Assembly (NCBI GenBank): GCA_036362985.1
Contig: JAYGXS010000003.1
Location: 44,542,336 to 44,606,335 of the forward strand
From: Ligula intestinalis
Lineage: Eukaryota; Platyhelminthes; Cestoda; Diphyllobothriidea; Diphyllobothriidae
Reading direction: 5' to 3'
Length of the DNA: 64,000 bases
Shown: in pieces, positions 36,140 to 46,459 of the stretch
Numbering within the stretch: the first letter of the stretch is position 1
How the letters are laid out: each line of letters starts with the position of its first letter
Notes under the pieces: generated by a model
Told to the model about the DNA's origin: nothing
Seen by the model: the letters and a program-made list of their open reading frames with translations, nothing else
Databases searched by the model: none
Position numbers and translations under genes: made by a program

Positions 36140-37430
36140 TGCTTGTGAATTGCGTGCTGCCCTTTTAGCTTTGAAGACGGTACTCCGATTTGATTCGTAG
36201 TTTGCGGCGTTATTCTTCACTGCCCTCCTCCAGACAGGTAAGTCCTGGGCGATATCCTAGCGGGTCTCCGGAATTGATTTGCAATCGCCTCAAGGGTTCT
36301 TCGGTATGTCCTTGTAGCGTCATGTTTTTCTTCATTATCGGCGAGCACCCACAGTTACATCATCGTGGAAGAGTCGTTTGGGTATTTACTCGTCGGCCAT
36401 CCTCACTAGGTGGCCGTTCTATCACAGTTGTATTTACCTCAGCAAGGCGTGGATGCTGATGGTTCCGGTTCGCTTTTCCTGCCATCTCCACTTCAGTCAT
36501 CTGTAGAGGTAGCCGAGATTCCTGTCTTGGTTTGAGTAGACGGTCCAGGTCTTCGCTCTATACAGTAGTGTCGTGAGGAAGACGGGCTTTTACATCTTCA
36601 GTTTGGAGTTCGCTTCACGTTCGTGACGATATCATGCGGCGGCTTTCAGTCGGCCGAGGGCCTGGCTGGCTCTAGGTATCCGATCCCGGACCTTGTCGTC
36701 AACTTTTTTGTTAGGTGGGAATTTATTTCCAAGGCGTCCGTCCGTATTCTAGAGAATGTGCTACTGAAGGTGGTGGTCGTGAGAAGGCAGCCCTGATTCA
36801 CTCCGAAGGCTGCGAAAGCTTCGAAGACTGCCCCGTTATCAATGACGCGCGCCGTCATCCTGGCATACAAACCCGCGCAGTCATCTCCAGTTTGGTATCA
36901 ATGATGCTTTATTGGTCAAATTGACGCACCATATGCATGAATCGTTCAGGGCAGCTGAATTTCTTCATGATTTTCCGCAGTTACTCTTGATTCATCGTGT
37001 CGAAAACACTCAGCAGATCTACATAGGCAATTTAGAGGTGGGTTGACATCTCCTGGCAATTCTCTTGAAGCTGGCGAGCGGCGAAGATCAGGTCGGTCTA
37101 TTTAAGGTGTCTGTGGAACCCATCTTGGCGTTCTGGGATTATTCTTTGTACTAAGAGACCGCTTTCAAGATGGAAAAGGATGCGAGGGGAGATCTTTCTG
37201 GTGGTGGTAATTGGTGAGCTGCCTCTGTCTTTATCGCAGAATTGTAGGTTCGATTTCTGCATGTAGAGATGGACGATGGTCGCATCCACGAAATCCTGAG
37301 GATCGTGTCCTTGGCATGACACCTCCTAGAATAGTGTTGTTAGTTCATGTATAAGCCAGAAGACTTCGGACAGGACCGCGTCATACCGGACTGCAAATGA
37401 CATGACCCCAGTGTTGTTAGGTCACCTTTT
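36140..37430 (-). pseudogene. Non-LTR retrotransposon (LINE) reverse transcriptase remnant
   Basis: The minus strand reads, in order, CQGHDPQDFVDATIVHLYMQ (37.3 kb), RGSSPITTTRKISPRILFHL, QLQENCQEMSTHL, SCPERF, MTARVIDNGAVFEAFAAFG, VNQGCLLTTTTFSSTFS, then KLTTRSGIGYLEPARPSAD, LTTLLYRAKTWTVY, NGHLVRMADE and IPKRLFHDDV near 36.3 kb, ending about PVWRRAVKNNAANYESNR. These are the segments of the reverse transcriptase and C-terminal region of a LINE abundant in pseudophyllidean tapeworms. Frames change and stops occur. The block that should hold the catalytic FADD box, between the VNQGC segment and the KLTTRSG segment, is deleted. Confidence 0.8.
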
Positions 37431-37719
37431 CCAGCTCCTCCTGTAGTGACTGCTAGCGGCTATTGCGGGAACCCGTGGTCACTGACTCATCATGCCAAGG
37501 CTGCTGTCGCGATGACTGCGCGCATGCTGTCCACCTCTCACTCAATTTCCGGCGTGACCCAGTAACATGCGAAGTCGCGGTCTGGCAAATTACCATCCAG
37601 GTTGCCTAAGACAAAGACAACTTTCGGTGGCCCCTCGGATTACGACCGCTAGATCACACTCCGGAATCCGCTCCATCACAGAACAGCCGCAGTCAGCGTT
37701 GTTGGTGCCATTGACGACC

Positions 37720-37915
37720 CTGCCCTCTCACGGTCGGATGCCTGTCAATCTGAGTCAAACCTTCTACCACCTATTCTTCAACTTTTTTGTACATAATACA
37801 CTCTTCCTTCCACTCTGTCCTTCTGATGACTTCTCTCATTTACTAAGGAACCGGGTCTGGAAGATCGCAGCCCTTGGGCTTACTCTTATTAGCCTTAACA
37901 ATCCTCGATAAATGG
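37720..37915 (+). repeat. Local direct repeat R4, copy 1
   Basis: CTCTCACGGTCGGATGCCTG, TCAATCTGAGTCAAACCTTC, CCACCTATTCTTCAACTTTT, CTCTTCCTTCCACTCTGTCC and TACTAAGGAACCGGGTCTGG are repeated about 470 bases downstream. The pair lies next to the upstream (5') side of the minus-strand LINE remnant. Confidence 0.55.
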
Positions 37916-38194
37916 TGACCCGCGACATGAGATGAACTCTCAACTTCTGATTTGGTCAAGCTCAATCATCATCAGACCACCCTCACCTTCATTTGAAATT
38001 TTTCTGTGTCATCTTACGTGACCGCGAAATTGAGAATTTCGTCACCGAAATCCTGTCGTGAAGCAATATGGAGATCCTCAACCACTCATAGTCCATCGAC
38101 CCCAGGCCATGGTTCCTCCCCCAGCCCGCAGAACAGTTCCCGCTATGAGTGTCAATACCCACAATCCAAATCACAACACTCCACCGTTGGCGAG

Positions 38195-38460
38195 CTCGCG
38201 CTCTCACGGTCGAACGCCTGCCAATCTGAGTCAAACCTTCTAAGTCACTTTATTAAGGGAAGAAGGCTTTCGCCCTTGAGCTCCCTATCCCTACTACCTA
38301 TCTACTACCTATTCTTCAACCCCTCTGAACAGAATGCACTCTTCCTACCCATTTGGCTTTCCCATGACTTCTCTCTTCTCCTAAGGAACCTGGCCTGGGC
38401 GATCGTAGTCGTTAGGGTTAACTTTATTAACCTTAACATCCCTCGATACTTCCTCCCAAA
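38195..38460 (+). repeat. Local direct repeat R4, copy 2
   Basis: CTCTCACGGTCGAACGCCTG, CCAATCTGAGTCAAACCTTC, CTACCTATTCTTCAACCCCT and CTCCTAAGGAACCTGGCCTG repeat copy 1, with an insertion of about 50 bases after the second word. No recognised protein in either frame. Confidence 0.55.
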
Positions 38461-38899
38461 GGGGGTAAACACTTTTCTCCCCTAAGAAGGGCTGCTAAGA
38501 CATCCCGAGACGGCTGCCGAACTCCACTATAGGTTACGATTTTGCGTAATTGAAGGATGACGCGGATTAACCTGGGCCACCTTCGAAATTGCATGTCACC
38601 CTTTCAGTAGGACATTTAAAGTAAGAGGGAGAGAGGGTGGAAATGGAGAAAGGAGCAGAATTACCCCCTGGGGAAAACCCGCACACAGTATCGGATATCC
38701 TTACCTGGTTTAGCCCGCCATTTGCGGCAGTTATCGAGGTGTGCCAAAGCCCAGCTTCGGGGGTTACAACTGCGAGTTGGTTGCCAAATGACGGCCGCCA
38801 GGAGCAAGTGCACTCCCACAATGTAAGTGGTGCGACATGCTTTTGCCCCGCACGCCGAACCTCTAACTAGACACCTCAGACAATTTAAGCATGCCTGTA

Positions 38900-39183
38900 C
38901 AGTGGAGCCTCGGATGACGAGCAGCCCCGTCTACGAGCATCTCAGGTAAAGAGCGAGCCACTCGCAGAAAAAGTTGTTTCGACTGACGAGCTTTCGTTCA
39001 GTTAACGAGTTGTCAGTACGTGTGTGTGCTTGTGTACGCCTTGAGACTTTCTCCCAAGGCATGGGTCCTCGGTCGCCTGCAGTTAACTGATGCAGCTTGA
39101 TTGGCTACGTTTCGCAAGACGACTGTTTTACATGACGAGCTCGGTGTTGGAACGGATTGAACTCGTTAACGGAGGTTTAACTG
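38900..39183 (+). mobile_element. MITE-like element, family R2
   Basis: The left end CAGTGGAGCCTCGGATGACG and the reverse-read right end CAGTTAAACCTCCGTTAACG are imperfect terminal inverted repeats. A TA precedes the left end (38898-38899). Internal words such as GGAACGGATTGAACTCGTTA and TTTCGCAAGACGACTGTTTT are shared with the copy at 22.3 kb. No coding capacity. Confidence 0.65.
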
Positions 39184-39339
39184 TCCCGCGAAAGAACATT
39201 GGCCAAGAACATGATATATGCTAGTGATGTTAGTTGTGTAGGGACGCAAAAACTGTAGCCTTTAGGTGTTCATCAAGCGATTGCAACTTGCTAGAATGCT
39301 AGTCCTTCGCTGATTAATAAACCTGCTTCTCTTTCCAGG

Positions 39340-39625
39340 CGAGGTGAAGACCAGAACAAATCTATCAAGACTTCACGGACGCCATCAGTGTCCATTTATC
39401 CAAACGCAAGTTGAGCGGGTAAGTGTCAGACGTTCACCGAGACAATTCCCTCCTCAATATTGCCGACAAAATCTTTGCCCGCGTACCGTTAACTCATCTT
39501 AACCGGCACTTGGAACAGAATATATTTTTTAAAAACTCAATAATAATTCCGGAAGACCAATGGGGAGTATCGCATGATCACAGTTGCTCGCGAGCTGCAA
39601 AAGAAATGTCGATACACTAGGGCTA
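39340..39625 (+). pseudogene. LINE reverse transcriptase fragment
   Basis: The plus strand reads YQDFTDAISVHLSKRKL, a stop, then VHRDNSLLNIADKIFARVPL, THLNRHLEQN and EDQWGVSHDHSCSRAAKEMS. This is the same LINE segment as at 37.3-37.1 kb (PQDF.DA..VHLYKRK, RG.SLLNIAGKIFARIL, LN.HLEQ, PE.QCGF). A stop after KLSG and an insertion after HLEQN show decay. Only about 95 codons are present. Confidence 0.7.
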
Positions 39626-39639
39626 AACTATGTAAAAGA

Positions 39640-40900
39640 CTCTGCCACCTGTGCAGCAGTCGGTCGTGGTCTGCGAGGGCGATTTTCAGCAAGGCGATAG
39701 TAATTAGTTAAGAACGATAGGCAAAAACTGTGGACACGTAGGCAAAAATAGCTGTCGGACGAGACGCGACGCATAGGCCCAAAATTGCCGGAGAAAGCCA
39801 ACACATTTGCTTTTGATCATGTGACGAAGAGACAGTATGCTACCCCGGACGTCCTGGTTTTCGGATGCAGGATCTATCAATCCGCATATTAAGTTGCACA
39901 CTAATTACCTGCACCAAACCGGTCAGAGATATAAGGGTCTGTACGCCGTAGCCACCACGTCGTTCGGCGGCCGTTTTGAGCCATAGGTCCAAATAACGCC
40001 TACGCAGCTGCGTCTGTCACACGCTGGCACAGGTATCGATCGGTGCAGCCAGGAGGCCAGAGTTCGCACGCGTTCGGTTGCGCCAGGTAGACACAGCGGA
40101 AAGCAAGACAACCTTTCGGCGGACAAGGCCTATACCTGCCAAAAACCATCCATTTTTGTGTGCTTTAGTTTACTAGACTGAACAGCAAACTGGAGATTCT
40201 GTCCAAGTCCTTGGCCTAATTTCTGCAAAACTTGCAACGCCTGCAGATTAAGTGCAATTTGGATACATAAAAAATAGGTGTGAAACGATATGTTTGGCTT
40301 TGCAGCACAAAAAAGCTTCGAAGAGGGCCACAATGGTAACGAACAGCCGACTACCTACGGAGCCGCAAGGCTACCAAGAGAAAAGTAGCAACGGTAGGTA
40401 AATAGAGAGACACAGAGACCGATGGGCGGCAAGTTTCTGGGTGGTATTCGAGCTATTTTCAGTCAGCTGTGCCCTGTCAACACCTGAGACGAGAAATACA
40501 AATAGGTCCACCTACACTGCGCAGATGGTCTGTCTACCAAATGTGACCTATGAGTCAGCACGGCCAGCGAACCGAAGCCTCTCAGTGCCCCGGTGCCTAT
40601 CCGTATTTGTGGGGAGGGGGCCGGTATTTATGCTTGTAGAGGGAGGGTCGGCGTCCATCCAGCTGTTAGGCTTCCAAAACAAACAAAGGCAAATCATATC
40701 AACGGCCGTTTTGACAGCTGCCTCCACGTTATTAAACGCTGATAAAGTAGGTGGCACTCGGGGGTTTTCGAGCACAGCGTCGCAGGAAATCGGACACTGG
40801 TGCATTGGGCTCGAAGTTTACCGATTGACTGAGTCAAGGAGGCGGTGAGATGCCGCCTCCTGCTGCAAGTACTAGAACCGAACGTACAGTAGATGGGCTA
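39640..40900. other. No gene recognised
   Basis: A 135-codon plus frame at 40441-40848 has no recognisable domain and the minus strand is also open over much of it; I do not call it a gene. Confidence 0.45.
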
Positions 40901-40904
40901 TCTA

Positions 40905-41440
40905 ATGAAATGTTAGTCGAAATTCTCAAGTTTCTTTCGGTTTGAAATAATTACTTAGGCAATATCGTGCAGCATAATCCCAAGATATTGCAGTCTTTTC
41001 ACGATGCCGGCTTTTGAATGAATTTCTTTTGTGTCACCTGCCAAAACTTAGCATGAATTACCACATGTTTTTTTGATGTCATTAGCAATTCAAATATATT
41101 TTAACGAAAGCCTACACAAAAATATTTATTCCTGTACTCATTTTTTCAGAGAATTATAGCTTTAAATTTTATGTTTGAAAAGTTGTTTGGTTTTTTAAAA
41201 ACTGTGGAATTTATTTGCTGTTAAACTTGATATCAGGATTTCAAACTAGAAGCCGTATCTGTTACGTGTAAGGAAAAGCATACTTTTCTATCTGCTATTA
41301 AGATGTCAGCTAGATGTTATATCTTTTAGAGTGAACGAGGGACATGTCGAGCAATTTACAAGCGAAATTCCACAATCTTCAAAAATCGCATGATTAGAAA
41401 CTTTGTTAAACTGTAACCTACCCTTCCAGTAAAAAAGAGA
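40905..41440 (+). repeat. R6-related AT-rich repeat
   Basis: CTCAAGTTTCTTTCGGTTTG, CAAGATATTGCAGTCTTTTC and ATGCCGGCTTTTGAATGAAT resemble the left arm at 58.2 kb, and CGCATGATTAGAAACTTTGT resembles 58.75 kb. Confidence 0.35.
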
Positions 41441-41480
41441 TGTGATTGCCTAACAAATGGGCACAATAAAATATGTAAGG

Positions 41481-41737
41481 GCTTTAGCAAATTTCAATAA
41501 TTCGATTGACCCAATTGTGAAAAATGTGCGGCCTCGGTGGGAGTTGAACCCACACGGCAGGGATGAATTCTGCGCAGCCAACGCTCTACCAGTTGAGCCG
41601 TCAATTTAATCACGCTTGCGTCGATTTGTTTGTCCACGTATGGAATCCACCAATACGGATGCAGCAAGCTGACTGCCAGGCAGGATTTCCTACTTAATCA
41701 TCTAGGATCCAGCGGATAGACTACTAGGCTAAACTGG
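41481..41737 (-). mobile_element. tRNA-derived SINE family A
   Basis: The tRNA-like block on the minus strand is 41531-41602 with GCTCAACTGGTAGAGCGTTG (A box) and GTGGGTTCAACTCCCACCGA (B box). It is flanked on one side by ATTGACCCAATTGTGAAAAA and on the other by the family body (TATGGAATCCACCAATACGG, GGCAGGATTTCCTACTTAAT in top-strand reading). Confidence 0.75.
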
Positions 41738-41754
41738 GACGTTAGGGGTTTGGC

Positions 41755-41946
41755 AGATTTCAATAATTCGATTGACCCTAGTCCATCCTATTAGTCCATC
41801 CAGATGACTAATTGGAAAATCCTGCCTGGCAGTCAGCTCGCAGCTCAAATAGTAAAGCGTTGGCCGCGCCGAAGCCTTCACTACTATGTGGGTTCGACTC
41901 CAGCCGAGGCCGCAAATTTTTCACAATTGGTCCAATGGAATTACAA
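41755..41946 (+). mobile_element. tRNA-derived SINE family A, shortened, inverted to its neighbour
   Basis: A short remnant of the minus-strand end (TTTCAATAATTCGATTGACC, about 41758-41780) is followed by a plus-strand copy with part of the body (GGAAAATCCTGCCTGGCAGT), a tRNA-like block at 41834-41912 (AGCTCAAATAGTAAAGCG, GTGGGTTCGACTCCAGCCGA) and the tail TTTTTCACAATTGGTCCAAT. Confidence 0.7.
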
Positions 41947-42329
41947 TAAATCATATCTTTTTACATTTTTTCAATAAAATCTATGTGAATTTATAAGGGC
42001 ATCGAAAATTAATGAAAGAAATGCACGTTGCTTATGTATTTTATTTTCTTAGTGGACAATTTCATCAGACGGCCAAAAAGAGGCATTCCGACATGATCAA
42101 AATATCATATTATCATACTGCACGATTACTTATCTTACAGCTCTCAATAAGTAAGCTTTTCAAACGGAAAAAAAAACTTGAGAAGTTCGGATAATAATTC
42201 ATAATAAATCATATCCAACGAACCTGCTAAGGCAGGCATTTACCCTTTCTGTGTGAGTAACAGTTACACTGGCATTCTTCTATGCTTTTTACTTGTAAAA
42301 ATGCTGACCAGAACTACAATGTTTTGAAG

Positions 42330-42560
42330 GAAGAAAATTCGCAAGAAAACTTTGCGAAGCACTCAGCGACGACTTAAAACAATGTCAACAGTTGCAGTAT
42401 TCAGCCAGTATGCGTCGTTTGTGGTCGTTTGGTTTTGTGTTTAGCGTACCAAACTTTATTGATGGTTAATGGAATATCTTTTTGCTGAAAATTTTGGAAC
42501 GATAATCTCAAAGTAAAACGTATGTTTCTCTCTCCCTCCATTTCTCTCGTCTCTTTGGCC
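42330..42560 (-). repeat. Dispersed repeat R5
   Basis: Reverse reading gives GAGGGAGAGAGAAACATACG, TTTTACTTTGAGATTATCGT and TCCAAAATTTTCAGCAAAAA, the R5 start, and goes on to words shared with the 11.4 kb copy. Confidence 0.5.
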
Positions 42561-42784
42561 AATCAATCTTCATACATTCAGTGTTTCATTTGCACTTCCA
42601 TTCTTGAAAAAGGTATTTGGCTGCGTAAGCTGTGGGACCCCGCTGTGGACGTAGCCGGTTGTGTCCCAGCCCATCCTGACCACATAACAACAAGGACGGA
42701 GCCTTGTAACCGACGCTTCTTCAGCTGCACTCGCATACCTGACGCACACCCTGGCATCTTCCAGTGGTAGGCCAAGTCCATATC

Positions 42785-42863
42785 GTCTATAATACTAGGT
42801 ACTACGGCTGCGGACATGAAACCTCATGTCATGCCCGCAGCCATAGTACCTAGTATTATAGAC
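42785..42863. repeat. Long hairpin, 29-bp arms with one mismatch
   Basis: GTCTATAATACTAGGTACTA… (42785-42813) pairs with …TAGTACCTAGTATTATAGAC (42835-42863). The 21-base loop itself contains an ACATGA/TCATGT pairing. A SINE family B copy starts just to the right. Confidence 0.85.
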
Positions 42864-42879
42864 AGACAGTATTGCCGGC

Positions 42880-43025
42880 AAGGACAAGGGAGATTGGAAT
42901 GGCCACTTCTGGCTTATTACCCGTCGTCATCCAGTAACAGCCAACTCCAAGTGGTGTAACACCAGATGCTCGAACTCACGACCTTTTCGATCAGAGTCTG
43001 CACGTATGAGGAGGATCAGCTTGCG
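42880..43025 (-). mobile_element. tRNA-derived SINE family B
   Basis: GGGAGATTGGAATGGCCACT and TCTGGCTTATTACCCGTCGT, then CAACTCCAAGTGGTGTAACA, are shared with 45.74 kb. On the minus strand the far end contains a B-box-like GGTCGTGAGTTCGAGCATC. It begins about 17 bases after a long hairpin. Confidence 0.65.
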
Positions 43026-43117
43026 AGCGGATCCTACGGAATCACCCCTTCTGACTGGGCCTCAGGTCAATATGATCTCTCGAACGTACTATCGAAAAGG
43101 TGACGAAGTTGACAGCA

Positions 43118-43945
43118 GCAGATTCCCCAAATCAGAAGCCAGGGAAGCCTGATAGGGTTGGACTGTTTTTACTGTGAGAACAAGCTTTACATGAGCAGAT
43201 ATTACTCGTAGTCCCCTCAGATCACTTTTTGTTTTGCCGACTGCCAGGCTGAAGTAGTCGGCCAAATAATTATTCCAAATAGGAGGAACGACAAAAAATG
43301 CGAGTAGATTGATACCGTCTGTTTCGGGCTTATTCTGCTTTCGTTTAGTTATTCATAACCCTTACTACCAACGGGGACCGGACTCAGAAATATGCGCTCG
43401 TATGCGGCGCAGATAGTCCACACACCGGGTCAAGCAGAAGGGTCAGCAGTGCTTCATCGAACCGAAGTTCACAACTGCCCGCCACCTGTCACTCTCTCTC
43501 TCTCATTGCAGATAGGGTGTGGGCGCATACTAATCGGTTTGTTTCCCGCAGGAAAAACACTCCGTATGGGAGGCAAATAGCTCAAACAGACAACCAACTA
43601 CCAGGCCGAAGTCGGTCAAGTTATAATTGCAGAAGGGGAAGGACGATAGACGATACAGCAGCAGACGATTACAGATTGTGACGCCCAGATGAACTTCGCT
43701 TTGGTGAAGAACTGATGACCCATCTGCTAGACTCAGTCTGTAAGTTAACTGCAGCATGTACGAACGACTCCTTTTGTTTCTGGACCCAGCTGTTAGTCCG
43801 GGTTATGATTGGCTAAATGAAGACCAAGGCTTCCCAAATCAGAAGAATGGTAAGGTTTGACGGTGTTTACTGTGAGAAAGAGCCTTACAACAGTAGGTAT
43901 TACTCGCAGTCTCCTCAGGCCAGTTGTTTTTGTGAGTGACCGCGC
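43118..43945. repeat. Local compound repeat: direct repeats flanking an inverted pair
   Basis: CCCCAAATCAGAAGCCAGGG to about 43235 is repeated at 43830-43945 (CCCAAATCAGAAGAATGGTA, GTGTTTACTGTGAGAAAGAG, TATTACTCGCAGTCTCCTCA). Between them AGAAGGGTCAGCAGTGCTTC with GAACCGAAGTTCACAACTGC (43437-43475) is inverted at 43680-43730. Confidence 0.5.
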
Positions 43946-43999
43946 GCGGGATTACAGGACCCCATAGCATATCTTGCAGCAAAGCAAATAGATTTTACA

Positions 44000-45360
44000 C
44001 ATTGATTGGCTTCCATCCTTCCCGAGGCTAGGGCCAAGACTCACGCGGCCGCAACCCGACCGTGAGCTTGAGACGAACTGTAGCGGCTTTCACTGTGGAT
44101 CGAATAAAACGCGTGGCGCAGATTATCACGCGCAAATACACAAAGCTTGACAGGCGAAAAAAGATGAGCGAGCGGTAGTGGCGCTGATCGCGAACAGCCA
44201 CAGTACATGCGTTCTATTCAAATACGGAACTTTCGGGGATAGGACGCGAGACTAGGTGCCCCTGTTCTATGGGTGGCCTTGCGCCAAGGTCTAGGGGAGA
44301 GGATGGGGATAAGATAACAATATTTAGGTCATTTAGGTCATTTTAGAGGTAGAGGACACAAGAATAGGTATCACTCTGGAACGTAGCACAAGAACTTATC
44401 CAATACAGGGGATTGCCGACTTCTTTGTCAAAAAGTCTCTAGCCCATAAAGTGAGCTACGCCAAAGGCCTAGGTTGCATAGTTTCTGGAGGTACCGATAG
44501 AGTGAAACCCAGTCGGAACTTTTTCTAAAGTCAACCCCGTACGCGGTGTCTTAAATATTCGTTCAGTTTTCGTTCGCGGTAAATAAATATGTGTTAGGCA
44601 GAAGAAAATTTGATCAAAGTCAGACGTTGCGACAAATGAAGGCGATAATTCCCTTTCAGGACTTCGTGCCAAGAGTTCACTTCCTCTTCGTTTATCCCTC
44701 GACGGTTAAGTAAAGGCTCATCCGACCTCGGAGACCATTCTGGGGCAGAATTTGCTTAGTTCCTTCTCCACTCGGGTGCAGTAACCTCCGTGATAGGATT
44801 ATTGTCAGTCCTCGTTCAGTGATACCGACGGAATGAAAGAACTTTGGTAAAATTTCGACTTTTTAAATCCAGCAGATAAGCTGTTCTTTTGTTCATTGCT
44901 TGTTTACCATATTCCGGCGATCTAATTTTTCCGCATATAGCTTTTTTTGGTTTTTTAAAAGTCCCAATGACGTGATGTTCACAAGATGTTTTTTTTCGTC
45001 AGTAGCTGCTTACACGGATTTAGTAGCTATTTGTATCAAAGCAGCATTTTTTAAGAGTTGGTTCCCAGCATCACACGTCACAACTGTTATTTTATTTTTA
45101 TCTGGCCTCTTATCTCCCAAGTAGCAGGGTTCGGCGCGCATCGTACACACGCCTTTATATATGGTCAACGCCTATCCGTCCGTATTTTAAATAAGCCTCT
45201 GAAGAAAACAGTTGATGCCTCCTGTCAACAGATCACGCCAATGCGTGACCTTGGCAATTGAAGTCGTGAATTAAAAATGTCCTTCCCAACTATCTTTTGG
45301 GGCTGCACTCCTTTGCGATGCAAACTAGCATTCTTCCTTGAATGAATTTTCTGCTTTCTA
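44000..45360. other. No gene recognised
   Basis: AT-rich sequence with short frames only. Confidence 0.5.
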
Positions 45361-45652
45361 GTCAGCAGTAGTCCTCTTTTTTCATATTCCTATTTTGGGT
45401 GTCCATAAGCAACTGCCAAGTTAACTGCACATGTAGTATATCATTTCCTTGGAGTTGAGATGGTCTTACAAATGCAGACATACAGAAAGTATTGACCAAA
45501 GTATTATTTCTTATACTCACCTCGTAGTAGCTAAGATCGTCGCGAAATTCTTCAATCGAATGAAGGAATTTTTCACAAGAAAATTTCCGAAAAAGACTAG
45601 GGATTTTTAAAGCAACGTTTCCCTTGTGCAAATTTAAATATGGCAATAGCAG

Positions 45653-45662
45653 NNNNNNNNNN
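45653..45662. other. Assembly gap (10 N)
   Basis: Ten undetermined bases. They sit inside an inverted repeat: AATATGGCAATAGCAG at 45637-45652 touches the gap and its exact complement lies at 45716-45731. Confidence 0.99.
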
Positions 45663-45663
45663 G

Positions 45664-45718
45664 GTGGCAACTGACGAGCTCTCTCGAAATGATATGGATC
45701 CAATAAATCCTTTTGCTG
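45664..45718 (+). ncRNA. Hammerhead-like motif next to an assembly gap
   Basis: CTGACGA (45671-45677), GCTCTCTC and GAAA (45686-45689) are followed by a GGATCCA loop and TTTTGCTGC. Stem I pairs GCAA before the first box with TTGC after the presumed cleavage site. Stem III is reduced to about three pairs. The motif starts two bases after the 10-N gap, so its left side and the parent element cannot be read. Confidence 0.45.
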
Positions 45719-45734
45719 CTATTGCCATATTAAA

Positions 45735-45895
45735 AGACTAGGGAGATTGGAATGGTCATTTCTGGTTTATTACGTACTATCAGACAGCCATACACAACCC
45801 CAGGTGTTAAACCAAGTGTGGCTTTAATCCAAGACCTGTTAATTAGAAGTCAAATGCTCTAACCATCGGGCCACTGACTCGTTGTCTTGCTGATT
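45735..45895 (-). mobile_element. tRNA-derived SINE family B
   Basis: The minus strand begins AACGAGTCAGTGGCCCGATG, GTTAGAGCATTTGACTTCTA (A-box-like tRNA 5' half) and GGTCTTGGATTAAAGCCACA (B-box-like), followed by the family body ending CATTCCAATCTCCCTAGTC. The tRNA-like head is 5' of the body, the usual SINE order. Confidence 0.7.
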
Positions 45896-46124
45896 TTGAT
45901 CGGGAATCTGAATACTGGTGGATGGGCGTTTACCAACCTGCCATTTTTAGCCTTTTTAAACCCCGCGCCATAAATGTCGAACCCAGCATGTAGTTGTACT
46001 TATATTTAGGGTCTCAAAATGACAATTTGCCCAATTTGATCCCCTAAACAGGAAGTGAGGACAGGCACTATTTATCGTACAGGTGTCTTTGCGCCAAAAT
46101 CCAACCCGAGGGTGAGTTATGAGA

Positions 46125-46205
46125 GAGACGGGGAAAGAAATACGCTTTATTTTGAAGGTTAACCTCCAAAATATTAAGCAAAAATGGATCCATTCACTGA
46201 GTTCA
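46125..46205 (+). repeat. Dispersed repeat R5, start only
   Basis: GAAAGAAATACGCTTTATTT and TATTAAGCAAAAATGGATCC followed by ATTCACTGAG match the first 80 bases of R5. Confidence 0.4.
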
Positions 46206-46284
46206 AGGGCTAAGTAAATACAATACCCAAAATCTAGAGGTTTACATGAAATCCACATTTATTATGAAGACAGGTCTACTCTCA

Positions 46285-46455
46285 ATGCTTAAGGTTGGTG
46301 TTAACTGTAGGTTTATAGTTAAGGGTGGGGGTAGGGATGCTGTGTAGGTTAAAGTTAGGGCTAGTTTTGGAGTTAGGATGACAAAATGTCTATTCTTTCT
46401 GGGAGTATGCGCAGGGCCACCCTCATTACTTGGGTGGGGCGTCCGCATCCCCGTG
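46285..46455 (-). repeat. Dispersed repeat R3 with GGTTAG-like run
   Basis: A GTTAGGG/GGTTAA-like run (46288-46376) precedes TTTCTGGGAGTATGCGCAGG and GCCACCCTCATTACTTGGGT. It is the reverse-oriented equivalent of the 28.77 kb copy. Confidence 0.5.
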
Positions 46456-46459
46456 TCCT

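Noticed and set aside
40441..40848. 135-codon plus-strand frame
   Set aside because: No recognisable motif, the opposite strand is open as well, and the flanks are repeat-rich; not enough to call a gene.
41531..41602. tRNA gene on the minus strand
   Set aside because: A and B boxes are present but the anticodon arm does not fold, the acceptor stem is absent, and the block is embedded in a dispersed repeat.
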